Shown here: in pieces, positions 1-12,440 of the stretch
Layout: the number at the start of each line of letters is the position of its first letter
How positions within the stretch are numbered: the stretch's first letter is position 1
From: Eumeta japonica
Lineage: Eukaryota; Arthropoda; Insecta; Lepidoptera; Psychidae
Reading direction: 5' to 3'
DNA: 64,000 bases
Assembly (NCBI GenBank): GCA_005406025.1
Contig: BGZK01002017.1
Location: 21,888 to 85,887, forward strand
Translations under genes and position numbers: made by a program
Notes under the pieces: generated by a model
Told to the model about the DNA's origin: nothing
The model's database searches: none
Seen by the model: the letters and a program-made list of their open reading frames with translations, nothing else

Positions 1-302
1 TATAAATAAAATGGCGAAGGATTTACGGAATTATGAGCAGCCTAGAACCATCTACAAATCATCCCGCATCGAATGGCCCCAGTCCCATGTCTATACGTTT
101 AGTAGTTTTTACGTGATTGGCGAACAAAGACAACCTATTTTCATTATATATGTATAGATAACACATAAAATGAAGAAATCTTTCAAGCAAATGAAATTAA
201 AAGGGCTCAGATTCAAATTTCAGTTATTCCGCAATATCGATGAGACCATGGATGCTGTCGCTCATTAACTCACCATCCAAACCGTACAAGAAAAATACTC
301 AC

Positions 303-505
303 TCTCACATCTGGGCGCTTCAGCTGTCCAGGAGTTATTGATGCAATGGATGCTTTTACTTCCGACGAGTGCGTGGCCATGGCGACACGAATAGGTCAGG
401 TACACAGCCTGCAGACCGTCCCCAGGCTTAGCGTCTGGTTCACTGACCACGGTATAAGTGCCGTTGGATGGATAATCAGGTAGCACGCATAAGCTGTGCT
501 GTTTC
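303..505 (-). CDS. Internal exon encoding one Sushi/CCP domain
   Basis: The exon encodes about 67 residues with a Sushi (complement control protein) pattern: CVLPDYPSNGTY near the start, then YSCRHGHALVG, IHCINNSW and APRC. That gives four cysteines plus the conserved Trp between Cys3 and Cys4. A splice acceptor (TTGCAG, reading minus) precedes residue G at 505 and a strong donor (GTGAGTATT) starts at 302, so boundaries are inferred from splice signals. The incoming intron is phase 2 and the outgoing one phase 1. Sushi domains are extracellular binding modules. The xxP..G.Y.V...PG layout resembles the single Sushi domain I recall in insect modular serine proteases (immune cascade initiators), but no protease or LDLa exon is visible here. 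Domain call is fairly secure; gene identity is a guess. Confidence 0.6.
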
Positions 506-630
506 CTGCAACGAATGATACAATACCAGTTCAACTATTAATTGGCCATAGAGTATCCACTAGGTTTCACGTAAGCTGATAAAATGGGTCGTGATTGATT
601 GTGTGTGAAATTAGTTAGACTCATTGTAAA

Positions 631-872
631 TTCTTTATAGCATTTTCGAGAGGAAAACGGGCATGCGAGCCACCGGAGATAGATGGTCAACGCCGCCCAT
701 GGACATTCGCTATACTAGAGGAGTCACCGATGGGATTGTCCTTTTGAGTACGAATAGGAGATCTTATAGAAGAGGCAATGTACTGATGGAGGGTAAAGTG
801 AGAGGTCCGAAACAACGAAATTGTAACTACCTTCCCAGCTTTTGCTCGTGAAAACATAGAATATGCCCCCAT
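631..872 (-). repeat. Lepidopteran-type SINE/LINE 3' tail
   Basis: Read on the minus strand, this contains the run ATGTCCATGGGCGGCG followed by ATCTCCGGTGGCTCGCATGC and CCCGTTT, ending in an A-rich stretch near 631. This phrase (GGGCGG..ACC....CAGGTGG.CCGTATGCTCGTTTGCC type) is the common 3' end of non-LTR retroelements and their SINEs in moth and butterfly genomes. Short overlapping ORFs in both strands look incidental. Assignment rests on recalled consensus, not on an alignment. Confidence 0.5.
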
Positions 873-2270
873 AATTTTACATACGTCGGACTTCTTCCAG
901 AATTGAACTATTGCTATTGATGTTTAACACAGTTTGTTTGTAATTAACTTGCGACCAAACATTATAAAATATCCTTTTGTCACATTGAAATGGGAACCAA
1001 CCTCATATTAATTTACTTTTCTTGGTTTAATTTGACAATTCGGCCAAAACCTTTCGTTATTCGAAATGATAAAAAAATATTAACTGTCTATGAAATTGCG
1101 TATTAGATTAAAATGTACTGTATATTTATGTAAATACACGTAATTAAAATTCAAGTGTTTATGATTAAATACCAATTAACTTATTTAAAATTGTTATGGA
1201 TCAATCTCATTTTAAACGATTATATAAATAGTTCTGAAAATAATGTTAACTCCCTAAAATAAAGCATGATTACATGGTAAGTACTCAACCAAACACTTTT
1301 CTGGTTTAAAAGTAACTTTTTTTAATAACCATCAGAATCAATCTCTAGGACAAATGCGAAAACTGTTATTGTATTGCAGAGCAGAGAACGAAGACATCGC
1401 TGCAAGTCAGAATAATAAATGGTCTGTCTTTTCCCGGTTTTAAGATGCCTGTTTGCGAAACACCTAAGTCGGTTTTTCCCGTTTGTCCGTAAAGACTTGA
1501 GAAATTTCCGTTTGAAATTATAAAACCATAGTGTATTTAAACAATCGAGATGAAGTTTTCTGAGAAGGAGCAAGTTATTGCGTTTTATTTAAACTGCACC
1601 CACCTCCTATGATTGTTGATTTCGGGTAGCCTTTTTCAAAGCACTCTTACCCCTTTTGTGACTAGGTGGGATTTTCAGTTTGGGTTTAAGTTTGCGTAAA
1701 TATAGTTATATACGAGCAGAATAAACTATATTTAAATATACATATATTTGAAGTCCCAAACAAACACATTTGTTTAGTTCATCCATGTATAAGTGGCGAC
1801 ATCGCGCCTTGGTTTGCCCCTGACTTCATACAATAAGTACTTACTGTGATGTTTCTGTGACACTCGAATCTTGCGCATTATCCAAATGGGCGTACACTGT
1901 AATGCAAACATTCATTGTTGTTAATGCAGGCGCACACTCATTAATGCGCAGGTCTGTCAATTTTAATTAATCATCGGACTTATGTGGCCTCTGTCGTAAT
2001 AACAATTAATGGATAAGGTTTTCCTTAGATGCTACTAAACAATTATTATAAAAAACCTAATTCAATATATCATTTTTCTCATAAAAATTGTCCGTTGCGT
2101 GCATATTTTTTTTATTGAACTACCACAAATATTTTAAGCCGTATGTATACCAAACACCTTCTGTACACCGACTACCAAGTAAAATCTTTGCGTTTTCCGC
2201 GCGAGAGCTGCAGATGATGATAATTAAAATGAATGATAATTCTGTTAACAAAAGAAGTAATTGAAGTTGA
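873..2270. other. AT-rich noncoding stretch, no gene seen
   Basis: Likely intron of the minus-strand Sushi gene if the two exons belong together. A minus-strand open frame at 1322-1573 has no recognisable domain. No LDLa-type exon was found here. Confidence 0.4.
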
Positions 2271-2279
2271 GACTTGATC

Positions 2280-2960
2280 AAGACAAGGTTATGGTCCTTG
2301 GAAGATATGAGAATATGTGCGTTAATATATGCGTTACTGAATATGTGTATGAGAAGTCTGAGAGTTGAACAACTGGAAGAATTTGTCTTCCTGGCTGATT
2401 TCTTTGCGAGCGACTGTGAACATGATAGATATACGGGAAGGGGTAGTTTAGTACGGGAAACAAAGAGGTCGGTGTCTATTCTGCTTCTGTAAATAGTAAA
2501 AGAGCATCACAACAAGCGCGTTTGGCTAAACATGATGAAGTTCTGCTGCCTGCATTTGTTTACGGTAGAGAAGTTGAGTGTGACAGAAGAAACAAGATGG
2601 CAGTAGAACCATTGCACCGGAGAAGATGTGACCCCTGTATTTTATGTGAGAAAAATCATTGAAAAGTGGATGTAGTAATAGTGATGTCAGAGAAATGTGT
2701 CATTTAATAGACAATATAGTGCCTAGAGTTAAATAGGGACATGCTATTGTAGTTTAGCCGTCTGAAAAGGATGAATGAGAAAAACCCGACAGAACAAATA
2801 CAAACTATACAAAGAGCGAATCTTGGCGATGAAGGGTCGGCAAGGGAGCCCTAGAAACTCTTCTGCAGATCGAATTGATGGTATATTAAACAAGGGCCAA
2901 ATATTAAGCATCTGAAACCGACTAACTTGCATGATCTTGCCTGAAATGTTGGATTTATAT
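2280..2960 (+). pseudogene. Decayed non-LTR retrotransposon RT, C-terminal part
   Basis: The plus frame at 2274-2492 includes LRVEQLEEFVFLADFF and a downstream D-HDR run. This matches the post-RT segment of insect endonuclease-reverse transcriptase LINEs, where the usual form is a v-QL-EFVYLGSLFTSDG-type block. Further on, around 2765-2870, another frame gives RMNEKNPTEQI and GDEGSAREP, corresponding to the family's ERMNE-R-T-QIYRA-V-G--G-GRPR segment. Several stops and frame changes separate these blocks, so the copy is dead and 5' truncated. It is probably RTE- or Jockey-like; I cannot decide between them. Confidence 0.6.
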
Positions 2961-4248
2961 CAGTGAAGCAAAATATACATGTATAGAACTATAGATCTTA
3001 CCAAATGAAGATACGCGATGTCTGCCTACCATTTTAAGAAACAAGTATCAGATAATTAATAAAAAATAAAAGGAGAAGCGTCTATAAGACTAATGTTGTA
3101 ATGGGGTAAACCTTGTTTGTGGGTTTGGGTATAGGATGTAATCACCATATCGGCTAGCTTGATCTTGATGCCACTTTTACCAAATATTCTATAAGGCTTA
3201 AAAAACGCTTTGCCCGAGTATTTGTAAGTTTTGTGATAAACAACCGGTTTCGGTTGTATTCTTTATATACGCAATAAACATTTCTCATGATTTATCTGAA
3301 GACACGATAGTTTATCTCCCGGAATACCTCATGACCTATTGTCATGAGGTATAGTAAGTTAAGTTATGTTAATTTTATTTTTATGATAAATCCTTAATAA
3401 CAATGTGCAAATCATTTGAATCAGTTTTGTATGTGCACTGGCAAAGCCGCCGTGAGTCACCTATGAGGGGTAGGACAAAAAAATTAAATGCTCAAAATTA
3501 TAATACTTATTACTAATGCTTATCTTTTTAAAATATTCACCATTGAAAAATATCTCTGACCACTCCTTTTCAGATAACATAATTAAGGATAACAGATAAT
3601 TAACGGCAGCCAATGCTAGATGCAATGCTAGAGTTTATAGTATTATTATAATGATTAGTTTGTGCTGTACCCATCTTTAACAATGTTAATGGTGAGAAAG
3701 GTTAGTGGTCTGCAACGCTGTTTATACAAGATCCAATTTTTACTCAAGTCTTATATGTACAATTATTCACTTCTCTCGGAAGAATTTTTTCAACTATTTA
3801 TAAATTTTCTTAAGGGACTGCGGTTGGCAGCCGACTTGTCCCCGTTTCATCACCAAAACTTCCCTGTTCTATTTATACTCAGCAAACCAACAAAAAAACT
3901 ATTTCTCGTGAACAACCAGACTCACCAAAAAAGTAATCAAAAGCTCTAAAACATTCTTGGTGTTTAAAACCGTTTTTGTCATTCTAGTAAAAAATAGCGC
4001 GGAAATCAATTCGATTGAGTTTCATTGTTGCAAGCGAATTCCCACCAGATTCTCACAAAAATAAGCATTTTAAAGAAAAAATATTTGTATTCAAACATGT
4101 GCCATTTTAAATAGAAGAGAATTTACATCTGTGTATAATTTGCCAGTATAGAACTATAAAGAGTATCTAATTACTTTTGGCACACCCCTCGTATTAATAA
4201 CATATAGTTACCACAATATATAAAAGCGAAACATTTTCACTTTGTTTG
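2961..4248. other. Noncoding, with one short hairpin
   Basis: No gene recognised. A perfect 12-bp inverted repeat with a 5-base loop lies at 3324-3352 (ATACCTCATGAC and its complement). The plus ORF at 3662-3949 shows no domain. Confidence 0.35.
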
Positions 4249-4448
4249 TCTTTCGTGCGAACATTACCTAATCAAATAAATAAGGTGGTAGACAGTTACG
4301 TTTCTTCTATAAGGGCACTCGGGGCACAGGCCCGGAGCACCCGGTCCGATGGGGCCCCGGAATGCCGACATCGTCATTTAACTTGCATTGAAAATTACAT
4401 TCTATTTTCACTCACGTATTTTTTAAAAGTGTCCCAAACTCTTATGTA

Positions 4449-4552
4449 CCCAAAGGTCAAAGTTCTGTATGTCCAAGAGCTCCGGCTCTGTGTGTCTAAG
4501 GGCCCCGACTTTATGTGTCCAAGGACCCAGCCTCCGTGTGCCCGCGGGCCCC
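4449..4552. repeat. 23-bp tandem minisatellite, about 4.5 units
   Basis: Units start at 4449, 4472, 4495 and 4518, each exactly 23 bases, followed by a 12-base partial unit at 4541. The shared core is TCCAAGGGCCCCGGCT with a TGTG tail. The units become progressively more GC-rich to the right. A related GC-rich segment lies at 4310-4370. The array lies within overlapping short ORFs, but 23 is not a multiple of three, so it is not a protein repeat. Confidence 0.85.
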
Positions 4553-5244
4553 TATATAGCCTTAGACGGCTCTGGTGGTAGAGAAGGAGAAGCAAGAGAG
4601 AGAAGGGATAGTAGTCGAAAAAAAGCGTACGAAGCCGTTAGCGGAAACGAGTATGCTACGTATAAGGAAAACAGAAACTAGATGGAAACATTTTGTACGT
4701 GGAGTTATGCGGTAAGTAATATTTGAAGAAGTACACGAATAGAAATAACATTTGTCATGATTTTTTTTTTAATTCTTAGAGCCTCCCTCTAAGCCACCCT
4801 CTCCTTTTAAGCCCACGTTTAATAAAAAGTCAATTTTAAATTTAAAACCGTAGTCCACGTTATCCTTTTAACGGTTGTACGAACTAAGACCTTTTACTTT
4901 TTCGAGCTGAAAACCGTATGCATCGATTGTTTGCTTATGTTTTACAAATATGTATCTATGGCCAGGATATCTATTGCCCCTACTTGCCAAATGAATGAAT
5001 TTGACTTGTCTTACCTTGCTTAGTATATGAATCTCAAAGTAAAACCGATTATGCCAATATAAATTTGAAAAACGGCAATTAGGTGGCGATTGTGTTTGAG
5101 GTATTTGAGATTTGGCAAATGAAAATCTACTGGGTGCCGATTTCATTTATGTGAAACCCTTAACAGTTAATTAATATAAACCAATGACCTTGTTTACTGT
5201 TTATACAGTTAAATATAAATAGTAAAAAATCACGGAGCACTCAC

Positions 5245-5272
5245 CTAGAAGAAGCAATAGAACTCGACACAT
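5245..5272 (-). CDS. Candidate first coding exon, signal peptide start
   Basis: On the minus strand an ATG at 5272 reads MCRVLLLLL and ends at a near-consensus donor, CTAG followed by GTGAGT at 5244. A basic residue followed by five leucines is the start of a secretion signal peptide. The exon ends in phase 1. It lies about 4.7 kb upstream of the Sushi exon on the same strand, which would suit a secreted Sushi protein. The phases do not join directly (phase 1 here, phase 2 into the Sushi exon), so at least one exon must lie between, and none was found. The GC-richer sequence at 5273-5470 could be 5' UTR or promoter. Linking the two exons is inference. Confidence 0.4.
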
Positions 5273-5479
5273 CACGTACGAAACTACAATCACCGGTAAC
5301 AGTTATTTAGTCGATTTGCTGTCGAACACGCCAACAACACCATATCTCAAGTGGACGACGATAAAGGACGAGGATCGTGACTGCACCCGGACGAGGTATC
5401 GACGGCACTGGCTGTATAAGGCGAGTCATCAACGTGTCACGTGACCGGTCTTCGCTTCAAATGAGCTCACTGACCATGA

Positions 5480-7915
5480 ACCGCTATGAGGATATTACTT
5501 TACATTGCGTTGTTTTCAAGTTTTACGGTCATGAACCGGTCTTAGGATGCATCAAGGGGAATATGTGCGAAACGTCAGTGAAAACATGAATAAGGAATGG
5601 CATTAAATGTAGCATTGACAAGGATAATGAATTGTATTATCGAAAAGTAGACGATGATTACAAAGTGACTACTCATTAATTATACACGTTTCGTAGCTGG
5701 CTTGGCTCGGCTTTACTGAGATATAACTATTTGAAATATCTACGAGATGAAGTATTTAAGAGCTGAACACTGAAAGGGTTTACAATGCTTATGGGTCACA
5801 AGCAAATTGTGAGGTTTACGAGTAGATTAAAGACTATTAGTCGTGAATTGAATGAAAAAACTATAACATAACATTTAAAACACTTGTAAAAACGTGGTTC
5901 AAGCCTTGCACGCTATCGGATGTAAAACGTCATACAAAGTGTTTAATTTGGACTTAAATTTATTTTTTCACCGCAAAATAAACTCTAGCGCACGTGCCAC
6001 TTATACTTTTTTTTTTTAGCTTCTCTATCGGCGTCTGTGACCTGTTTCCGAATCAGTTTTATAATTGACTACCCGTATTGAAGTCGTTTGTGAACGTTAA
6101 ATTTTATCAGTTATTGTTTGGTTAATTTAAAATGCATTCCAATTGTTATTAGGTTAATGCTATATTTCAATATTTTGTCTTAGTAAATTTGTACAGGAAT
6201 CATTACAAATCCGTCTCTAATTTTGTTATTTTGTAATAAGCAATTTTTCGGTGACTTCGAAATTAGTCGTATAATGATACGTTTAATTACATTATTTCTT
6301 ATACAGCTAAGGGATACGTATTTATGTAGAACTTTAATTTTGAAATAATTTTAATCTTGTAACTTCTTATCACGGCCGCTCATAAAACTCGACTCAGTGA
6401 AGTTAACAAATGATACAAGGGGAATGTGTACACTTTTGAAATAAGACCACAGATTTAATTAAAAACTTGCCATTTTATGAATTTAAACGTTTCGTTAAAA
6501 GAAAGTTATATGGCAGGGGCTATTACACCGTGTCTGAATATATTAATGGAAAACCCACGGCATTGAACTGCTCAACTATCAGGTTGTTTCATATTATTTC
6601 TGTGTTGTACTAATTCCATTAATCATTAAATATTTACCTTTGAGCAAAAAACAGCAACCCTTGAGTTTCTTGCCCTCTCTTCTCGAGGTGAATCAGCATT
6701 TGGAATGGGTGGTAATGTTTAATGTCGAAATGAATTCACACGAACTATTTCAAGTTTAATTCCATTATTTACGAAATAAAGATGTCTTTTCGCTTATCCG
6801 GTGATTTTTTTAGCGTAAAGGTTGCACTTAAATGATCAATTTTCTATCTACCTTAATGTCAATATATATAAATGCTTTCTTATATCTGTCTAACGCTATC
6901 TTACGTTTAATTTACGCTGATTGCGGTGTGTATGCATAGATTCTTGATGAAATTGGTTTAGTTAGACTTTTATCTCGGTAGCTAATCTATATTGATTATA
7001 TATATACATATGTAAAAAATGGTAAAGTATGAACGCGACTCGTATGAAAAAGGTTCCGTCATAAATATCCGCATTAGTTTTCAGTGTTGTTATTGTTATT
7101 TCATAAGTTCACGCCTATTTCTGAGAAGGGTAAGCAGAGACTACTGATTACCTCACGGTAGAATCTTTGCACATCTCTCTTGCTCTACCTATCAATCTTT
7201 CATGCAAGCTCATCAGTTTCGGATGCTTAAAATTTGACCCTTTTTTAATACACCACCAATTTGGTCTGCATAGCATTTTGTACTATAACCCATGCAGACA
7301 TTTTCATAGACCCATGCGCTCAATAGATTTGCTACATCTATTCAGCCTATTTTATTCATCCTTTCTTTATGGTCTCTCTGACATCATTGATCCTACATCT
7401 ATCTATTAAAGACACTCCACACGTACTACCCAGAGAGCGCATCTCTATCGCATTGATTCTACTTTAATTTTTTTCTCAACATACTAAACTTTCACAACTA
7501 TACATGGGCGTAGGGATCAGAAACCCATTGTGGATAGTCGAACGCGTCTTCTCATGAGACACTTTTACTATTCGTAATAGCAAGCAAGGCCCCATTCAAT
7601 TTATTTTCGGCAATCACTCTCGTATCATTATCTCAATCGCGTTTATTGTCTCTAGTAAACAGAGTATATAAACTCCATCATTGGTTTAACTCTCTCGCCT
7701 TCCATTTGCACACCTCATTCAGTCATAACTTCGTTTCTTTCAAACACCATAACCTTAGTCTGTGAATAAGTTAAATTTTCAATTTTTATCAATATACTTA
7801 TTTACATCGTGGGGTATATATATATATATATGGGTACCATATATTAAAAAACAATAATATTAGAATATTGCTAATTATTTCTGTGTTTGTTTGAAGTGCA
7901 AGCACGACTAATTAT
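5480..7915. other. AT-rich noncoding stretch
   Basis: No gene or clear repeat recognised on either strand. A short (TA)n run lies near 7817-7831. Short ORFs here have no domain content. Confidence 0.35.
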
Positions 7916-7917
7916 TT

Positions 7918-7990
7918 GTACGCTTAGCTCAGCGGTTTAGCGTTACGTCAGCGCACGGCGTGCCCAGATTTGAACCTCTCTAGCATTTGG
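7918..7990 (+). repeat. tRNA-derived SINE-like fragment
   Basis: An A-box-like sequence TAGCTCAGCGG lies at 7925-7935, and a degenerate B-box-like GATTTGAACC at 7967-7976. The spacing is right for an internal polymerase III promoter. Four bases of the B box differ from consensus, so this is a weak call. Confidence 0.35.
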
Positions 7991-8066
7991 TTTTATTATT
8001 TTATTTTTGGAATGTACTGTTGATGAATTTATTTTATTAGAAGTTTTGTGAACTATCAATAACAGT

Positions 8067-8070
<4 letters not shown>

Positions 8071-8112
<42 letters not shown>
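8071..8112. repeat. (AC)n microsatellite
   Basis: 42 bases of uninterrupted AC dinucleotide, followed by a short TA run. Confidence 0.98.
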
Positions 8113-8114
<2 letters not shown>

Positions 8115-8169
8115 GTATATATATATTGTAATAATTAATTAAGTGACAAGCTGACACTATTCGTTAACT

Positions 8170-8660
8170 TTGGAAATCATGAGCCGTAGACCTACCATTC
8201 GTGATTTAGAACAAAAAACATCCAAAGTAATGTGTGATTGCCTTACGAGCGAGCGTGATGATCACGAGACCGAAATAAGATCGGTCATGTTTATAAACAC
8301 TACATTAAAAAGTGAATTAGCCGAAATGGATATTGAATGTTATGACGCGAGTGATCAGCGCGAACGGACGACTGTCGTGACCGGTATGAGTAATCGCTGC
8401 TCCAAATACAAGCTCTGTATGGTATGGTATGGTATGGAATGTATGGTAGCAGAAAAAAGGACCTGTGAATTACAACACCGGCTATATTAGAGTAAGGTGG
8501 ACGAAACCATCAAATTGTGCGACTCCATGTTGAATAATACGGTACGGACTGGCAAGCAGAAGATATGTGTTAATTTTAATAGTGCTAAAAATATTAGGAA
8601 GCATTTTAAAATTAATAAGTTTATAAGGCATTCTAAAAGAAAATATGAAAGAAATGAATA
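8170..8660 (+). pseudogene. Decayed repetitive ORF, coiled-coil-like
   Basis: The open frame at 8170-8490 contains a hydrophilic, helix-prone stretch (TLKSELAEMDIECYDASDQR). The frame then breaks, and another frame nearby (8570-8660) reads KNIRKHFKINKFIRHSKRK. I recall lepidopteran repetitive proteins with coiled-coil, CCHC-like and SGNH-like parts that look like this, but cannot name the family. A (GGTAT)n run of about 30 bases near 8415-8446 interrupts the coding sense. Decay, high AT content and surrounding repeats suggest a transposon relic, not a host gene. Confidence 0.25.
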
Positions 8661-9094
8661 TTAGTAATAAAAAGATTAATTTAAAAAAACAAAATTTAGA
8701 ATTACTTAAATTTATGAGGTTTTATTAACAAAAATTTAATGAAATGGACTCCGACTGTCAAAGTCTGCTGCTAAAAAATGCAACGCTTGCAAAGTAATTT
8801 AATAGGATTAACGGTACAGATTGAGTCGGGCAATTTAAGTTTTTGGATGTTCAATTAACCGTTTCAACGCCAGCGACTGATATATAAATCATGAAATGTC
8901 TTACAACTCACGCCAAGCACCGCTATGTTAGTAGTAAACAAAACGGATTTTTTTGGGATATGAATAAAATAATTATGAATTATTTGTATACTTAAGTAAA
9001 GTAGACAATATAAAGAATAAAGTAAAGTTATATAGAACTATTTTCGAAATCATATCATTCGTACGTACGCTACGCCACAAAGTGATATACTAGA

Positions 9095-9317
9095 TAGGGC
9101 GTAACTACAAAAACGCAATTTTACAGCAGAAGCAAAATAAAATGTTTTGAAGGTAATTCTGAGATAAGTTTTTACGTGAAAGTCTGATAATTACTTAATT
9201 TTACTTAGTAAAAGGTATTAATATTACATTTTTTTGTATGATTAGATGAAGAAATAAAGTGCATGTCGATATGACTCAAAAAGACAATTTGGCATTTTTT
9301 TGTAGTTACACCCTATC
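9095..9317. mobile_element. Short inverted-repeat element (MITE)
   Basis: The left end carries ATAGGGCGTAACTACAAAAA and the right end is its near-complement (TTTTTGTAGTTACACCCTAT), with one base difference in the shared 20. The interior is about 180 bases with no coding capacity. Size and structure fit a nonautonomous DNA transposon. The target-site duplication is unclear, so the superfamily is unknown. Confidence 0.55.
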
Positions 9318-10934
9318 CTCTTGAAGCCTTCGATATGTTCATTAGTGATGTGCCACTGTCGGAGTAAATGTATTATCAGACAATTATGTGTTAGTGAGTT
9401 AGTTAACTAAATAAAAGGTATTACCAATAAAATAATTTGAACAATAATTATTACCGCAGATTTAAATATTATTATATACATAATAACAAAAGACAGGGAA
9501 AGAAAAACGAATTACGTCATAATAAAATAATTTCTGAAAATAAACCGAGATACATATTATTTAAGACGTCATGTGACGAATTTAGCAAATATTATGCTAT
9601 GCCCAAAAAATGTATTAATTTTTAGAGAAAATACGACACAAAATCGCGGAATAAAACGAAAAATAATTCTGTTGATACGGTTTTGTAAAGAAAATAAAAG
9701 GTTGAACATTGGAATTCATGAATTTTTATTTCTAAAATAAATTTCATCTCATGATTCACCGCAGTGTTTTGCATATTCGAAAGCGATCGGCGTACGAGAG
9801 GAATACAGTAAGCCGCGAAAAGGTTGACCTGTGTAACTTTGCCGAGTGGAAGCGATTGATTGAAAGGATTGCACGAAGGCCTACACAAACAAAACAGATG
9901 AGCAATGCAGTCTACGCCGATGCACCATGCGCAAGCGACTGCGCCTCGCCGCAGTCAGGACGCGCCTGCGCGCCACGTGCGGCGGACCGAGATGTTGTGA
10001 TCTACAACGCCGTGCAGCTCGGCCGGGAAAAACATACTCAATATCTGTATGTCGGGTGCTTCACACTGTAATATAATAGGGGAAAATTGTTAATACAAAT
10101 TTCCGTTCGAATAGCATTATTATAATTTTAATTGGTAGAAAGGAAAAGACAGACAAAATAGATATAGTTAATTGTTTCTCAAAACTAAATAGTACGGAAA
10201 ATATAAGTAAAGTAGTTTTGTTCGCTTTGCTTGTCACAATAAGAGAATAATTATCGACAAGAATTGAATATTGATATCCATACATTGACATGTCGTCATT
10301 CCATTAAATTTCATTTCATTGACACCTGTAAAGTTTTTGGTAAATATTTTTTTTGACAAGAAGGAAGTGATTTGCTTTAAAATTTATTTTACATCAATTA
10401 GCGGAGTCGCTAAGTTATTTTATTATTGACATGCCCAGTTCCATGGACAAACAATTATGTGCTTCTACTGAAACATCTGACATTGATGATAATTGAAATT
10501 AGTATAAGTCAATTGGGAATACTTTTTGCAATTTTTCGTCATCATTTCAAAAATGTAATAACTCGAGAACAAATAAAAATAATAATAATATTCTACGAGC
10601 ATATAAAGCTCAACCCACAATAACTTAACGAAAAAAATTTGGTTGCCTGTAAAGTCGGTATACGGGCGAAAGTTTTACGTGACAACGACTTTGAATGGTA
10701 AAATCATTTTAATGTGAATATTCATTCGTATAGTAGGAAGAAGGATGAAATAATAGTAACAATTTAAAACATTTATTTATACAAAGAATTATATTTAAAA
10801 CATTAATTTATACAAAGAATCTCGCACTGAATTTCATATTAACAAAATTTTATTTTTACCTTTACATACATACGTATTTATATACAAATATACATACAAT
10901 AACTTGCAATACATTTGCAAGCTATGCACTAATT
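9318..10934. other. Noncoding with a GC-rich island at 9900-10035
   Basis: Mostly AT-rich. The island at 9900-10035 has many CpG steps and a CATGCGCAAGCG motif resembling an NRF1/Ewg site, which could mark a promoter. An ORF crosses it but shows no domain. Promoter function is a guess. Confidence 0.25.
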
Positions 10935-11092
10935 CTCTAGTGCTGCGCGCAGACCGATCATAGTTGAGTGGGAGAGAGACGCAAGGCATTCGGCGGGCCT
11001 CTCGTTCGGTGACTCATCGTTACGTTACCGAGCGTTACACTTTTCAAAGTGACTCCCAGCCGCAACCTAATTTAAGACGTTGTCACGTCAAA
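10935..11092 (+). promoter_or_regulatory. Possible 5' UTR/promoter of the THAP-like gene
   Basis: A GC-richer stretch just upstream of the ATG at 11093, standing out from AT-rich flanks. No clear TATA box was identified. Support is positional only. Confidence 0.25.
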
Positions 11093-11151
11093 ATGGTAAT
11101 AATAAAAATGTACACTCAATGTGGTGCATCAAAATGTACAAGGAACTTCAA
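11093..11151 (+). CDS. First coding exon of a THAP-type C2CH zinc-finger gene
   Basis: The ATG at 11093 (AAAATGG context) opens a short frame containing the pair C-GASK-C, TQCGASKCTRNF, then a splice donor GTAAGA at 11152 in phase 2. THAP domains start with Met within a few residues of a C-x2-4-C pair, followed by an Asn/Arg pair, which fits. The second half of the metal site (C-x2-H) appears in an exon at 20700-20801 on the same strand. THAP proteins are DNA-binding factors or domesticated P-element-like transposases. The middle exon, with the expected FP and Trp, was not found. A stretch at 17415-17453 reading RDIPKKWTRQLKK is suggestive but lies in a frame with stops. Confidence 0.4.
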
Positions 11152-11889
11152 GTAAGAAAATTGAATTAAGTAGCTATTTCGTTACCCTGTCTCGATAATA
11201 TATTCACGAATATTATACCAGCATTTCAGTCGGTTATAAATAAATTATCATCTGACCATTGTGGATAGCTGGTTACGTTTGCAATTAATTCTAATAAAAA
11301 ATACAAAACGTAAAATCAAAACTGTGGCTTTGAACTCTGGCCGTCTTGAGCAGTATAGAAATAACGTACTAAAGAAATTGCCTAATTTGTTTAAATTGGT
11401 ATATTGTAAGGACCCTAATAAATTACCTAAATGGTTCACTGTTTACTATAACCAGGTCTGAATGCAGCAATGTTTGTAAATAAAAAAATATTAATATCAA
11501 TAATAATTTTATCATTTAGTGGTTGGGCAACAGTGGGCGTTCATAATACCAGGCGTAGATTATACGCACTTTATGAGGAAAAATCGTAAAAAAATTCGGT
11601 TATTTTTGTCAATTATGTAAGTAATTATTCCAAGGTATTTATTAAACCTACATTTTAAGCGTGTATGTGTTACCGCAAAATCTATGTTTGTCGGTAATAA
11701 AATAAAAAATAGGACTGATACGATAAAAATTACTTTAAATATAATCAATAGCGAAAAAGGAAAACACACACACACACACACCATCATACAGAATTCAAAT
11801 TAAAAATTGATGATAAAATTATAAACAAAGACAAAAAATAGCTTTTGCTTTTAGAAAATTCATAGCTAGCATTCCAGTTTCAACTACAC

Positions 11890-12440
11890 AATCTCGAAAA
11901 TCATCGTTCACTCTCGCTGAATCTCTGTTGAAGTGTAACGTTGATACTTGTATTATATTTGAATTTATTCATATCAACTACAATGACGTTATTAAAATAT
12001 TCAAATATATAACAATGAAAAAAACCGCTGATCTTGATGGCTTTTCTGTAAAAATAATAGATTCAATGATAGACTGCATTGCTCTATGCTTATTAGTGAT
12101 TTTTAATGATTGCGTTGATTGTGGTGTGTTTCCTGATCTAATAAAGCAAAGTAAAGATGTTCAAAATATTTAAATCCGCTAGTATTTAGACCCTTTTAAC
12201 TTTAGACCCATATTAATACTACCGACACTAAAATCTTTGAAAAGCTTATTTTACAACAATTATTGTGGTATATTTATGGCAATAATTTGATGAAAGTTAA
12301 ATGATTTGGATTTACTGAGTCGCTCAACAACCAAAACCGATTTTTAGTTTATTCAACAGAGTTTTAAATCTGGAAGGATTCAAGGGCCACAATTGGTGTT
12401 TTTTGTGATGTATACAAGGCATTTGACTGCGTTCATCGTG
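11890..12440 (+). pseudogene. Non-LTR retrotransposon RT fragment
   Basis: The frame at 11928-12173 carries KKTADLDGFSVKIID and GVFPDLIKQSK, matching the finger region of Jockey/CR1-type reverse transcriptases (k-k-aGlDGiS.kilk and GiFPd-LK-akV). After a stop, other frames give NFRPI, KIFEKLIL, FGFTESL and GVFCDVYKAFDCVHR. The last is RT motif A with its catalytic Asp. The order is correct but stops and frameshifts abound, and motif C is missing because the homology ends near 12440, next to a poly-C run. An old, truncated copy. Confidence 0.7.

Noticed and set aside
11..157. 48-codon plus ORF starting MAKDLRNYEQ at the window start
   Set aside because: No recognisable domain, and it is too short to support without other evidence.
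8071..8112. CRISPR-like repeats
   Set aside because: This is a dinucleotide microsatellite; no repeat-spacer array was seen in the window.
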